Shown in pieces: positions 17,565-26,116 of a stretch of 64,000 nt of DNA. The notes under the pieces were generated by a model. The model saw nothing but the letters and a program-made list of their open reading frames with translations. It had not been told where the DNA came from and did not search any database. The number at the start of each line of letters is the position of its first letter. The first letter of the stretch is position 1. The position numbers and the translations under genes were made by a program. The DNA comes from Helicobacter sp. 'house sparrow 1' (GTDB lineage: Bacteria > Campylobacterota > Campylobacteria > Campylobacterales > Helicobacteraceae), in NCBI RefSeq assembly GCF_900199585.1, contig NZ_FZQY01000004.1, positions 310,001 to 374,000 of the forward strand. The letters run 5' to 3'.

Positions 17565-18610
17565 AAAGCAATCCCTATAATTTCTGAAATATGCCCACAT
17601 TTTTCATTTCTTATCAGTTGAGCTAATTCCTTGTTGATTGTTCTGCAAATACAAGGTCCCTCAAAGATAAAAGAAGAATAAATTTGGACAAGAGAGGCAC
17701 CATGTCGCATTCTTTCATATACATCTTGTGCATCTGCTATACCCCCTACACTAATAAGCGTAGTTTTCTTGAAAAATGATCGTGCTAAAATCTTAAGTAT
17801 TTCAAAACTCTTATCTTTTAGTGCTTTACCACTAATGCCTCCAATATCCTTTGGAAGCTTAACCACTGTATAATCAATAGTGGTATTAGTAGCAATGATG
17901 CCACTTGCTCCTTTATCAATAGCTTTCTGACAAACTTGTAGCATAGAATCTATTTCCATATCAGGAGATACTTTTAGAAAAAGAGGCTTGTCTGTCATTT
18001 CTTTTGCCATACTAAAGAGTTCATCTACGAAAGTGATATTTTGCAGATCTCTTAGATTTGGAGTATTGGGGGATGAGAGGTTAAAAACAAAATAATCACC
18101 CAGTCCAATAAAATCTTTCAAAACATCTTGATAATTCTGTAAAGCATCCTCTTGTGCTACATCTTTATTTTTTCCAAGATTAATCCCTAGAGGTATGCTA
18201 TAGGGGTAAAAGTTTTTCAATCTTGAGGAGATTGCTAAAGAACCTGCATTATTAAATCCCATTGCATTTTGTATGCTTTCTTCTTCAATATGTCTAAAAA
18301 GGCGAGGCTTTGGATTCCCACTTTGAGGTTTTTTTGTGATTGTTCCTAGTTCAAGATAACCAAATCCTAATGTAGTCAATCCATCAATCATTGTGCAGTT
18401 TTTGTCAAATCCTGCCCCAATACCTACAGGGTTATTAAAATTTAATCCACAAATTTCATTTTCTAAAATCGCATCATGATAAGAGCAATATTTCGTCGCT
18501 AAATCTTGAATAATAGGCTTATTGACAATATGTTTTAGAAAAAATTCAGCAAGAGTGTGAGCCTTTTCTGGATCCATTTTAAACAAAATATTTCGAAGTT
18601 CTTTATACAC
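17561..18610 (-). CDS. pyrD: Dihydroorotate dehydrogenase, quinone-dependent (class 2)
   Basis: A 349-residue FMN enzyme oxidising dihydroorotate to orotate in pyrimidine synthesis. The N-terminal helical extension (ELRNILFKMDPEKAHTLAEF) is the membrane-associating, quinone-binding element of class 2 enzymes. FNLSSPNTPNLR with the catalytic serine is at about residue 178, and ATNTTIDY and VGGIADAQDVYERM follow. The start is GTG with a GAGGAG ribosome-binding site. It heads the minus-strand group that continues through the M16 protease, dapA and the reductase. Confidence 0.96.
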   Translation of the reverse strand: MYKELRNILFKMDPEKAHTLAEFFLKHIVNKPIIQDLATKYCSYHDAILENEICGLNFNNPVGIGAGFDKNCTMIDGLTTLGFGYLELGTITKKPQSGNPKPRLFRHIEEESIQNAMGFNNAGSLAISSRLKNFYPYSIPLGINLGKNKDVAQEDALQNYQDVLKDFIGLGDYFVFNLSSPNTPNLRDLQNITFVDELFSMAKEMTDKPLFLKVSPDMEIDSMLQVCQKAIDKGASGIIATNTTIDYTVVKLPKDIGGISGKALKDKSFEILKILARSFFKKTTLISVGGIADAQDVYERMRHGASLVQIYSSFIFEGPCICRTINKELAQLIRNEKCGHISEIIGIAL

Positions 18611-18687
18611 TAAAACTCCTCTATTTGAAATTTTTTACTTGGGTGTTTTGTTCTTAAAATAATTCTCACATTTTACTCTAAAAAGAA

Positions 18688-19206
18688 TTAACACCTATAG
18701 CTTTTTGCAAGCTCAATGTAGTGCTTTGCTGAGAGTTGTATAGAAATTATTTCTTCCTCATTTAACTCTCTAATAAGCTTTGCGGGATTTCCTAAAATTA
18801 GAGATCTTGGAGGAAAAATTTTATTTTTGGTAACTAAAGAGTTTGCACCAATGATACTATTCTCCCCAATAATAGCACCATCCATAATAATGCTTCCCAT
18901 GCCTACCAAAACATTACTTTGAATCTCGCATGCGTGAATAATGCAATTGTGTCCAATAGTAACATTCTTACCGATCCTTACAGATCCATTTTTTTCATAA
19001 TCTACATGGATAGTGCATAGATCTTGCACATTACTTCCTTCATCAATAAAAATATGATTGATATCACCCCTTAAGATGCTGCCAAACCATATACTGCAGT
19101 TTTTTTGAATCTCGACATTTCCAATAATGCAAGTATTTTCAAATAAAAAAGCCTCTTGGTGAATTTTTGGAATCTTATTTTGATAGGCTTTTATAATAGT
19201 ATTCAT
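18688..19206 (-). CDS. Gamma-carbonic-anhydrase-like hexapeptide-repeat protein
   Basis: A 172-residue left-handed beta-helix protein. It shows hexapeptide repeats (IGKNVTIGHNCIIHACEI and after) and the conserved SIWFGSILRGD and VQDLCTIHVD blocks. The three zinc-ligand histidines of the gamma class appear in TIHVD and GHNCIIH. Many family members are metal-binding without shown anhydrase activity, so the enzymatic role is inferred. It has its own promoter region, and an AAGGAGAG ribosome-binding site precedes the ATG. Confidence 0.85.
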   Translation of the reverse strand: MNTIIKAYQNKIPKIHQEAFLFENTCIIGNVEIQKNCSIWFGSILRGDINHIFIDEGSNVQDLCTIHVDYEKNGSVRIGKNVTIGHNCIIHACEIQSNVLVGMGSIIMDGAIIGENSIIGANSLVTKNKIFPPRSLILGNPAKLIRELNEEEIISIQLSAKHYIELAKSYRC

Positions 19207-19261
19207 AAAAACTCTCCTTGAATTAGTAAAATTAATGAAACTTTAATTGATTTATGTTTAG

Positions 19262-19267
19262 AGTATA
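19262..19267 (-). promoter_or_regulatory. Candidate -10 element for the gamma-carbonic-anhydrase-like gene
   Basis: TATACT on the minus strand, 55 bases before the ATG at 19206. The predicted start is near 19255. It lies in the 275-base divergent intergenic region 19207-19481, in which I see no coding sequence or stable RNA gene. Confidence 0.35.
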
Positions 19268-19423
19268 GCTGATTGAAACACAAATTTTAATTTTTAATGG
19301 TATAGAATTAGATAAAAATTGCATTATGTCTTTGATGGTAAAAACTTCAATTAGAATCTTTAGTTTCTCAAGCATTCTAATAAGGGCTTTTACTTTTTAA
19401 TCAAATTTTAACATAAAAAGCTC

Positions 19424-19429
19424 TATACT
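19424..19429 (+). promoter_or_regulatory. Candidate -10 element for fliP-ppk-glmU
   Basis: TATACT 52 bases before the fliP start, with a second similar box (TATAGA) just after. No sigma-54 or sigma-28 signature is evident here, so housekeeping transcription is the simplest reading. Confidence 0.35.
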
Positions 19430-19481
19430 TATAGAAGTTGGTTATTTCTAACATAAAGATTAGGCTTTGGGAGTATTTTTT

Positions 19482-20225
19482 TTGAGATTTACTAGAATAG
19501 TGGGATTATTTTTTGTACTTGGAATTTCTTTTGTACTTGCTGCAAATCCTACAGTTCCAACATTAAATTTATCGCTTACTGCTCCTGATACACCAAAACA
19601 GCTTGTCACCACGCTTAATGTAGTTTTAGTTTTAACTTTGCTTGTCCTTGCACCATCTTTAGTGTTGGTAATGACAAGTTTTACTCGTTTAGTTATTGTT
19701 TTTGCATTTTTGAGGACAGCGCTTGGGACACAGCAGTCTCCGCCTACTCAAATTTTAGTTTCTCTTGCACTGGTATTGACATTTTTTATTATGGAACCAG
19801 CAATGAAAGAATCCTATAATCAGGCAATTAAGCCCTATATGGAGAACAAAATATCCTATGATATTGCATTTGAAAAGGGGATTGAGCCTTTTAAAAATTT
19901 TATGTTAAGAAATACGCGTGAGAAAGATTTGGCTTTATTTTTTAGAATTCGAAATCTTGAGAATCCGCAAACCTACAAGGATGTTCCATTAAGTGTTTTG
20001 ATACCATCTTTTATGATTAGTGAATTAAAGACAGCATTTCAAATAGGTTTTTTACTTTATTTGCCTTTTTTGGTAATTGATATGGTAGTGAGCTCAATCT
20101 TGATGGCAATGGGAATGATGATGTTACCCCCTGTTATGATTTCCCTGCCCTTTAAAATATTGATTTTTATTTTGGTAGATGGCTTTAATTTATTAATAGG
20201 AAATCTTGTTGCGAGCTTTAGATAA
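19482..20225 (+). CDS. fliP: Flagellar type III export protein FliP
   Basis: A 247-residue membrane protein of the flagellar export gate (FliP-FliQ-FliR). It has a cleavable signal sequence, unusual for an inner-membrane protein but known for FliP, then hydrophobic segments and signatures TSFTRLVIVFAFLRTALGTQ and GMMMLPPVMISLPFKI. I chose the TTG at 19482 because a GGAG ribosome-binding site at 19470-19473 lies eight bases before it and the length matches FliP of relatives (about 248). A TTG at 19467 overlaps that site. The T8 spacer before the start could affect initiation. ppk begins two bases after the stop. Confidence 0.96.
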   Translation: MRFTRIVGLFFVLGISFVLAANPTVPTLNLSLTAPDTPKQLVTTLNVVLVLTLLVLAPSLVLVMTSFTRLVIVFAFLRTALGTQQSPPTQILVSLALVLTFFIMEPAMKESYNQAIKPYMENKISYDIAFEKGIEPFKNFMLRNTREKDLALFFRIRNLENPQTYKDVPLSVLIPSFMISELKTAFQIGFLLYLPFLVIDMVVSSILMAMGMMMLPPVMISLPFKILIFILVDGFNLLIGNLVASFR

Positions 20226-20226
20226 G

Positions 20227-22254
20227 ATGATAAATTGCGAACCAGTATTTTTTAATCGTGAGCTGTCTTGGTTGCAGTTTAATACGCGAGTTTTAAACCA
20301 GGCAAAGAGAAAAGATTTTCCAATTTTAGAACGCTTGAAATTTTTGGCAATTTATAGCACCAATTTGGATGAATTTTATATGATAAGGATTGCTGGACTT
20401 CAGAGGCTCTATGCAAATCGTATTGTTGAGATCGGCGCTGATAAATTAAGTGTAAAAGAGCAACTTGATAGGATTGAGCTTTATTTAAGAAAAGAACAAA
20501 AGGTTTTAGAGGATACTTTTGTAGAAATTATTGATGCATTGGTATTAGAGAAAATCTTTATTAAAGATTTTATGGCTTTAGATTCTATAGAGCAAGATAA
20601 GATGGAAACCTTTTTCCAAAATCATCTTTACCCAGTTATTGTGCCAATTGTTGTAGATTCCACGAATCCTTTTCCTTATTTAAACAATTTGAGCTTTGGT
20701 ATTGCTTTGAGGTTGAGAAATAATGAAAGTGGTGAGGAACACTTTGGCATAGTCCTAATACCTAGAAATTTAAAGCGCTTTGTTTATATCGAAAAGGGTA
20801 TTTTTGTAAGTATTGAGAGCATTATTAGTGCTTTTGCAGATTGCCTTTTTACAGGGTTTGAGGTAATAGGATCTTTGTATTTTAGAGTTACAAGGAATGC
20901 AGATATTGAGATTGAAGAACAAGAAGCTGATGATTTTATAGAGTTGATGAGTGAGGGATTAAAAGCTAGGAGGAGAGGTAATTTTGTAAGGTTGGAGTTT
21001 TGTGGAAATAAAGAAGAAAAACAGCTACAAAGATTTATCCAAGAACAAATTAAGGTAAAAGATAAGGATGTTTATTTTTATGATACATTGCTTAATATGG
21101 CATCTTTATGGGAGTTGATAAATCATAAAGATTTTGCACATTTATTACTTGCTCCCTTTAATCCAAAAGATGTGGGATTGATGGATGAAAAAAGCAATAT
21201 CTTTGACAAGATAAAAAAACAAGATTTTTTGCTATTTCATCCTTATGAGTCATTTGATTCTATTGTGGAGTTTATTGATCAAGCAAGCAAAGATCCTGGA
21301 GTTCTATCAATAAGAATGACGCTTTATCGTGTGGGAAAGGATTCCCCAATTGTTGAGGCATTAATTCGTGCTGCAGAAACAAAGCAAGTAACAGTATTGG
21401 TAGAGTTAAAAGCACGCTTTGATGAAGAAAATAATTTACATTGGGCAAAAGCATTAGAAGAGGCTGGAGCACATGTTATTTATGGAATTTTTGGTTTAAA
21501 GGTTCATGCAAAGGTTGCTTTAGTGATAAGACAAGAAAGTGATAGATTACAAGGTTATATTCATCTAAGTAGTGGAAATTATAATCCGTTGTCTGCCAAA
21601 ATTTACACTGATTTAAGCTTATTAAGTGCTAATAATCATTTTACAGAAGATATAATCCGCTTTTTCCACGCTTTGTCTATAGGGACAGCTTACAAAACGG
21701 TTTTACAAAATCTTTATATTGCACCTACACAAATTAAGCAAAAGATTTTAGAGCTCATTCATAAAGAGATGCATTATGGTGAAGATGGACATATTATTTT
21801 AAAAGCTAATGCACTTGTAGATACAGATGTGATTAAAATGCTTTATATGGCTTCATTAAAAGGGGTAAAAATAGATTTATTAATTAGAGGCATTTGTTGT
21901 TTGGTCCCTCAATGCGAAGGACTAAGCGAGAATATACGAGTATTTTCTTTGGTTGGAAAATACTTAGAGCATACAAGAATTTATTATTTTAAGCATCATG
22001 ATGAGATTTATTTTTCGAGCGCAGACTTAATGCCACGCAATTTAGAAAGACGTGTTGAAATTTTAACTCCTATTAAATCTTTAGAGGGAAAAAATAAGAT
22101 ATTGGACATTTTAAAAATGCAATTAAAAGATGATGTTAATTTATATGAATTGCAATCTGATGGTAGCTATAAAAAGATTGCAACACAAGAGGGCTTTAAT
22201 GCTCAAATTTTCTATGAAGATTATGTAAATAGAATTTATACTTCATTTGAGTAA
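20227..22254 (+). CDS. ppk: Polyphosphate kinase 1
   Basis: A 675-residue enzyme that makes inorganic polyphosphate reversibly from ATP. The N domain starts with FFNRELSWLQFNTRVL. The two catalytic phospholipase-D-like domains carry HAKVALV (autophosphorylated His at about residue 426) and HTRIYYF (second His, about 582), and LSSGNYN and RGICCLVP are conserved. I chose the ATG at 20227, just after the fliP stop, rather than an upstream TTG. Located between fliP and glmU, probably co-transcribed. Confidence 0.97.
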   Translation: MINCEPVFFNRELSWLQFNTRVLNQAKRKDFPILERLKFLAIYSTNLDEFYMIRIAGLQRLYANRIVEIGADKLSVKEQLDRIELYLRKEQKVLEDTFVEIIDALVLEKIFIKDFMALDSIEQDKMETFFQNHLYPVIVPIVVDSTNPFPYLNNLSFGIALRLRNNESGEEHFGIVLIPRNLKRFVYIEKGIFVSIESIISAFADCLFTGFEVIGSLYFRVTRNADIEIEEQEADDFIELMSEGLKARRRGNFVRLEFCGNKEEKQLQRFIQEQIKVKDKDVYFYDTLLNMASLWELINHKDFAHLLLAPFNPKDVGLMDEKSNIFDKIKKQDFLLFHPYESFDSIVEFIDQASKDPGVLSIRMTLYRVGKDSPIVEALIRAAETKQVTVLVELKARFDEENNLHWAKALEEAGAHVIYGIFGLKVHAKVALVIRQESDRLQGYIHLSSGNYNPLSAKIYTDLSLLSANNHFTEDIIRFFHALSIGTAYKTVLQNLYIAPTQIKQKILELIHKEMHYGEDGHIILKANALVDTDVIKMLYMASLKGVKIDLLIRGICCLVPQCEGLSENIRVFSLVGKYLEHTRIYYFKHHDEIYFSSADLMPRNLERRVEILTPIKSLEGKNKILDILKMQLKDDVNLYELQSDGSYKKIATQEGFNAQIFYEDYVNRIYTSFE

Positions 22255-22264
22255 AAGGAGAATA

Positions 22265-23581
22265 ATGAAAAGCTCTATTGTTATTATGGCTGCTGGTAAG
22301 GGGACAAGAATGTGTTCCCAGACGCCAAAATTTCTTCATAAAATTTGTGGAAAACCATTAGGTTTTTATGTGATTGCAGAAGCTTTGAAAGTTAGTGATG
22401 ACATTCATATTGTATTAGCACATCAAGCAGATTTAATCAAGCAACAGATTTTAGAAAATTTCAATTCTAGTTCTATCCATTTCCATTTTCAAGATTTAGA
22501 AAATTTTCCTGGAACTGGTGGGGCTTTGATGGATAGGGGTTCTCAGAGATTTTTTGAAGTAAAATATGAGAGAGTTTTAATTTTAAATGGAGATATGCCT
22601 TTAGTTACAGAAATACAGATGCGGGATTTACTTCAAGTTGATTCAGAGATTGTTCTTAGCGTAATAAAACTAGAAGACCCAAGTGGCTATGGACGTGTTC
22701 TCATTAAAGATAATCATGTACTAGGTATTGTAGAAGAAAAAGACTGTAATGATATACAAAAAAAGATTAATACGGTCAATGCTGGAGTTTATGTAGTAAA
22801 AAAACAGATATTAGGAGAATTTTTGCCTAGTCTAAAAAACTTTAATGCGCAAAAGGAGTATTATCTTACAGATCTTGTATCTTTTGGTGTTACAAAAGGA
22901 TTAAAAATTACTCCTGTATTTAGCAGGAGCGATGCTTTTTTTGGTGTGAATTCAAGAGTGGATTTAGCAATTGCACAAGATAAAATGTTAGATAGGATAA
23001 GAAAAAATGCAATGTTAAAGGGGGTAACTATGCATTTGCCTCATACAATCTATATTGAAAGTGATGTGGAATTTGAGGGTGAGTGTGAGTTGCAAGAGGG
23101 GGTGAGAATCACAGGAAAGAGTAGAATTGTTCAAAGTCTTATTAAGTCTCATAGTGTTATAGAATCTAGCGAGGTTATTTCAAGTGATATAGGACCTTTA
23201 GCCCATATAAGACCAAATAGTTTTATGAAAGATACTCATATTGGAAATTTTGTAGAGGTTAAATCCAGCACTCTTAATGGGGTCAAGGCAGGACATTTGA
23301 GTTATTTAGGTGATTGTGAAATACAGCAAGGAAGTAATATAGGGGCGGGTGTAATCACTTGTAATTATGATGGAGTAAGAAAGCATCAAACCTTTATTGG
23401 GGAAAATGTTTTTGTTGGAAGCGATACGCAACTTGTCGCACCTCTTAGGATTGAATCTAATGTTTTAATAGGAGCTGGAAGCACAGTTACAAAAGATTGC
23501 AAAGAGGGGGATTTAGTTTTATCAAGGACCTCTCAAAGAAATGTTCCGAGAGGATTTTTCAAATTTTTTAACAAGGTGTAA
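22265..23581 (+). CDS. glmU: Bifunctional GlmU (GlcNAc-1-P uridyltransferase / GlcN-1-P acetyltransferase)
   Basis: A 438-residue cytoplasmic enzyme producing UDP-GlcNAc for peptidoglycan and lipid A. The N-terminal pyrophosphorylase domain has IVIMAAGKGTRM, LNGDMPL and YYLTDLV. The C-terminal left-handed beta-helix acetyltransferase begins near residue 240 and has the active-site block LGDCEIQQGSNIGAG. An AAGGAG ribosome-binding site fits the ATG at 22265; an in-frame upstream start would lie inside ppk. It converges with argS two bases after its stop. Confidence 0.97.
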   Translation: MKSSIVIMAAGKGTRMCSQTPKFLHKICGKPLGFYVIAEALKVSDDIHIVLAHQADLIKQQILENFNSSSIHFHFQDLENFPGTGGALMDRGSQRFFEVKYERVLILNGDMPLVTEIQMRDLLQVDSEIVLSVIKLEDPSGYGRVLIKDNHVLGIVEEKDCNDIQKKINTVNAGVYVVKKQILGEFLPSLKNFNAQKEYYLTDLVSFGVTKGLKITPVFSRSDAFFGVNSRVDLAIAQDKMLDRIRKNAMLKGVTMHLPHTIYIESDVEFEGECELQEGVRITGKSRIVQSLIKSHSVIESSEVISSDIGPLAHIRPNSFMKDTHIGNFVEVKSSTLNGVKAGHLSYLGDCEIQQGSNIGAGVITCNYDGVRKHQTFIGENVFVGSDTQLVAPLRIESNVLIGAGSTVTKDCKEGDLVLSRTSQRNVPRGFFKFFNKV

Positions 23582-23583
23582 GA

Positions 23584-25170
23584 TTACATTTCTTCTTTGG
23601 CTTGTATGCCCAGTAGTTTTAATCCAAGAGTAAGTGATGCACTCACTACTGAGCAGATTCTTAGAAGCTTTGCTTCATCACAAGAACCTAGTATTTTATG
23701 AGAGTTGTAAAAGCTGTGAAAACTTCCTGCAAGATTCTTTAAGTATTCACATACCTTTTGCAAGGCTCTTTCTTCAAAGGCATTTTCTAATACTCTATGC
23801 AGTTGCATTGCTTGAAATAAAAGATTCATAGCATCTTGATTATCTAAGTTTATAAGGCTTGTATCTAAGGATTTTTGAGAATCTGTAGTTGCTTTTTTAA
23901 GAAGAGTATGAATCCTTGCATTTGCATAGTTGATATAAAAGACAGGATTATTTGAATCTTGCCGTTCAAGATCTTTTACATCAAATTCTAAGGCTGTATC
24001 AAGTTTTTTAGACAAGAATACAAAGCGCAAGCAATCTGAACCAATATCTTTCAACACATCTTTCATTAATATAAAGTTACCTGCTCTTTTACTCATCTTA
24101 TAAGGCTCTCCACCCTTAAGAAGGCTGACCATTTGAGCTAAAATAACTTCAAGTTTCCTGCTATCAAAACCTAAAAATTCTAAACTTGCCTGAATTCTTT
24201 TGATATATCCATGATGATCAGCACCCCAGATATTAATATAATGGTCATAATTCCTCATAAATTTATCATTATGATAAATAATATCTCCTGCCAAATAGGT
24301 GGGTTCTTGGTTGTCTCGCACAATCACACGATCCTTTTCATCACCTTTTTCTTGAGATTTAAGCCAAATTTTATGATCCTTTTCATAGATTGCATTGTGT
24401 TCTTTGAGTTTTTGAAAAATAAGATTCCACTGAGGATATAAAGCCTTCTCGCTTACAAAAAAATCAAAATCAATGCCAACTTCGCAAAGATTTTGCTTAA
24501 TCTCTTCCATCATTAGCTCTTTTCCAAAATCACCCAATCTTTCAATATTTTCTTGTTTAAAAATATCTTTGCCAAATTTTTTTTCAGCAAGATGAGCTAT
24601 TTCTATAATATACTCGCCTTTATAATAGCTTTCTGGGTATTCTACTTCTTGTTTTAGTAGATGTTCTTGCCCTGCTAGAAGGATGGATAACCCAAGCATA
24701 TGGATTTGTGCTCCCGCATCATTGATGTAATATTCTGTAAAAACATCATATCCTAGGTACTTTCCTATCCTAAAAAGACTGTCTCCAAAAACAGCTCCTC
24801 TAGCATGCCCAATATGCAAAGGACCAGTAGGATTTGCACTCACATATTCAATTAGTATAGATTGTTTTTTTGCAGATAAGGGTTGTTTAAGAGATTGTAA
24901 GAAAATATCAATTTGAGAATCTAAGAATTGGTGAGAGAGTGTAAGATTGATATAACCATTTACTGCTTCTACCTTAGAAAAAACCTCACTATTAGAGAGT
25001 TGTTGGACAATATCTTGAGCAATAATTATTGGAGACTTTTTAAGTTCTTTTGCAAGGGTAAATGCTACAGGAGTTGCATAGTGACCATAGCTAGAGTTCT
25101 TTGGTATCTCTAAAACAACATTGGAAATTCTAAGGGTATCCTCTAGTAATTGCTTAATGCTTTGGTGCAT
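23584..25170 (-). CDS. argS: Arginyl-tRNA synthetase
   Basis: A 528-residue class I synthetase. The HIGHARGA motif lies at about residue 119, preceded by [12 protein letters not shown] as in ArgRS, and the KMSKR signature lies at about residue 360. The C-terminal all-helical anticodon-binding domain (DALR type) ends the protein. The ATG overlaps the tatA stop by one base; a TTG one codon earlier is less likely. It is part of the acidic protein-gmk-tatA-argS run. Confidence 0.97.
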   Translation of the reverse strand: MHQSIKQLLEDTLRISNVVLEIPKNSSYGHYATPVAFTLAKELKKSPIIIAQDIVQQLSNSEVFSKVEAVNGYINLTLSHQFLDSQIDIFLQSLKQPLSAKKQSILIEYVSANPTGPLHIGHARGAVFGDSLFRIGKYLGYDVFTEYYINDAGAQIHMLGLSILLAGQEHLLKQEVEYPESYYKGEYIIEIAHLAEKKFGKDIFKQENIERLGDFGKELMMEEIKQNLCEVGIDFDFFVSEKALYPQWNLIFQKLKEHNAIYEKDHKIWLKSQEKGDEKDRVIVRDNQEPTYLAGDIIYHNDKFMRNYDHYINIWGADHHGYIKRIQASLEFLGFDSRKLEVILAQMVSLLKGGEPYKMSKRAGNFILMKDVLKDIGSDCLRFVFLSKKLDTALEFDVKDLERQDSNNPVFYINYANARIHTLLKKATTDSQKSLDTSLINLDNQDAMNLLFQAMQLHRVLENAFEERALQKVCEYLKNLAGSFHSFYNSHKILGSCDEAKLLRICSVVSASLTLGLKLLGIQAKEEM

Positions 25171-25436
25171 CAAGCCTCCTTAGTCTTTTTTGTAGTTGTT
25201 TTAGAAGTTTTTGTTGTGGTCGCTCTAGCCTTTTTTACAGGAGCTTTTTTTGTCGCTTCTTGTGGTGTTGTTGCTTCAGTTAAAGTAACATTTTCATCAT
25301 CATCTTTAATAGCTTTCTTAAAATCTTTAATTCCGCTTCCCAGACCCTTTGCAACTTCTGGAATTTTTTTTGCACCAAATAACAGAATGATAACTAATAA
25401 AACAACCACCCAATGCCAAATGCTAAAACTGCCCAT
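25170..25436 (-). CDS. tatA: Sec-independent translocase protein TatA
   Basis: An 88-residue Tat pore-forming subunit: one N-terminal transmembrane helix ([16 protein letters not shown]), the hinge and amphipathic helix with the conserved [20 protein letters not shown], then a flexible Lys/Thr/Ala-rich tail of about 40 residues. An AAGGA ribosome-binding site precedes the ATG. tatBC are not in the window. It has its own candidate promoter at 25485-25490. Confidence 0.97.
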   Translation of the reverse strand: MGSFSIWHWVVVLLVIILLFGAKKIPEVAKGLGSGIKDFKKAIKDDDENVTLTEATTPQEATKKAPVKKARATTTKTSKTTTKKTKEA

Positions 25437-25484
25437 AACACATCCTTTTGATTATTGTTATATTGGTTAAACCAAAGTCCTGCA

Positions 25485-25490
25485 ATTATA
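25485..25490 (-). promoter_or_regulatory. TATAAT -10 box for tatA-argS, next to a T9 tract
   Basis: On the minus strand the gmk stop is followed by nine T, one G, then a perfect TATAAT. The tatA ATG is 49 bases on, giving a leader of about 40 bases. The T9 (bases 25492-25500) sits directly upstream of the -10 box, where length change could alter promoter strength; it could equally serve as the U tract of a weak gmk terminator. Confidence 0.55.
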
Positions 25491-25500
25491 CAAAAAAAAA

Positions 25501-26112
25501 TTATTTCTGTATAGTTTTCCAGTTTTGGCAAATTGCCTGAGAATCAAAATTCATGCAAGAAAGTAGTGAAGCAATGGAGAGAATTTTTTTTATAGAATCT
25601 TGTATATCATTATTAATAATTAAGAAATCAAATGCATCCATAAATAACATTTCCTCATAAGCATTTTTAATCCTATTTTGAATAATCTCTTGAGTATCAG
25701 TACCTCTTTTTTCAAGGCGTTGTTGTAGGATTAAATCATTTTGTGTCGTAATGAATACAGACTTAGCAAGTTTTGGAAAATGTTCTTTAATATTTTTATG
25801 CCCCTGGACATCAACATCAAATACTACCAGCTTCCCATCTTGAAGGGCCTCTTTTACAGGAACTAGAGAGGTTCCATAATAATTTTGATGTACCTTTGCC
25901 CATTCCAGGAACCTTTCTGCCTTTATGTCCTCTAAAAACTTTTCTTCGGTGGTAAAAAAATATTCTCTACCATCTTTTTCATTAAATCTTGGAGGTCTTG
26001 TTGTTGTAGATATAGAAAAAAATATATTTGGAAAATTATCCTTTAAAGCTTTGCAAAGAGTACTTTTCCCACTACCACTAGGTCCTGATAAAATTAAAAT
26101 ATTTCCACACAT
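25501..26112 (-). CDS. gmk: Guanylate kinase
   Basis: A 203-residue nucleotide kinase converting GMP to GDP. The P-loop is LSGPSGSGKSTL near the N-terminus, followed by the GMP-binding block STTTRPPRFNEKDGREYFF and DVDVQGHKNIKEHFP. The ATG at 26112 gives the usual length (about 205); an earlier in-frame start would extend into the upstream gene. It follows the acidic receiver-like gene with a four-base gap. Confidence 0.97.
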   Translation of the reverse strand: MCGNILILSGPSGSGKSTLCKALKDNFPNIFFSISTTTRPPRFNEKDGREYFFTTEEKFLEDIKAERFLEWAKVHQNYYGTSLVPVKEALQDGKLVVFDVDVQGHKNIKEHFPKLAKSVFITTQNDLILQQRLEKRGTDTQEIIQNRIKNAYEEMLFMDAFDFLIINNDIQDSIKKILSIASLLSCMNFDSQAICQNWKTIQK

Positions 26113-26116
26113 TTTT

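Noticed and set aside
19207-19481. The longest gap without a gene (275 bases), considered for a tRNA or small RNA
   Set aside because: No cloverleaf, no strong hairpin followed by T, and no coding frame. Only AT-rich promoter-like boxes for the two divergent genes are visible.
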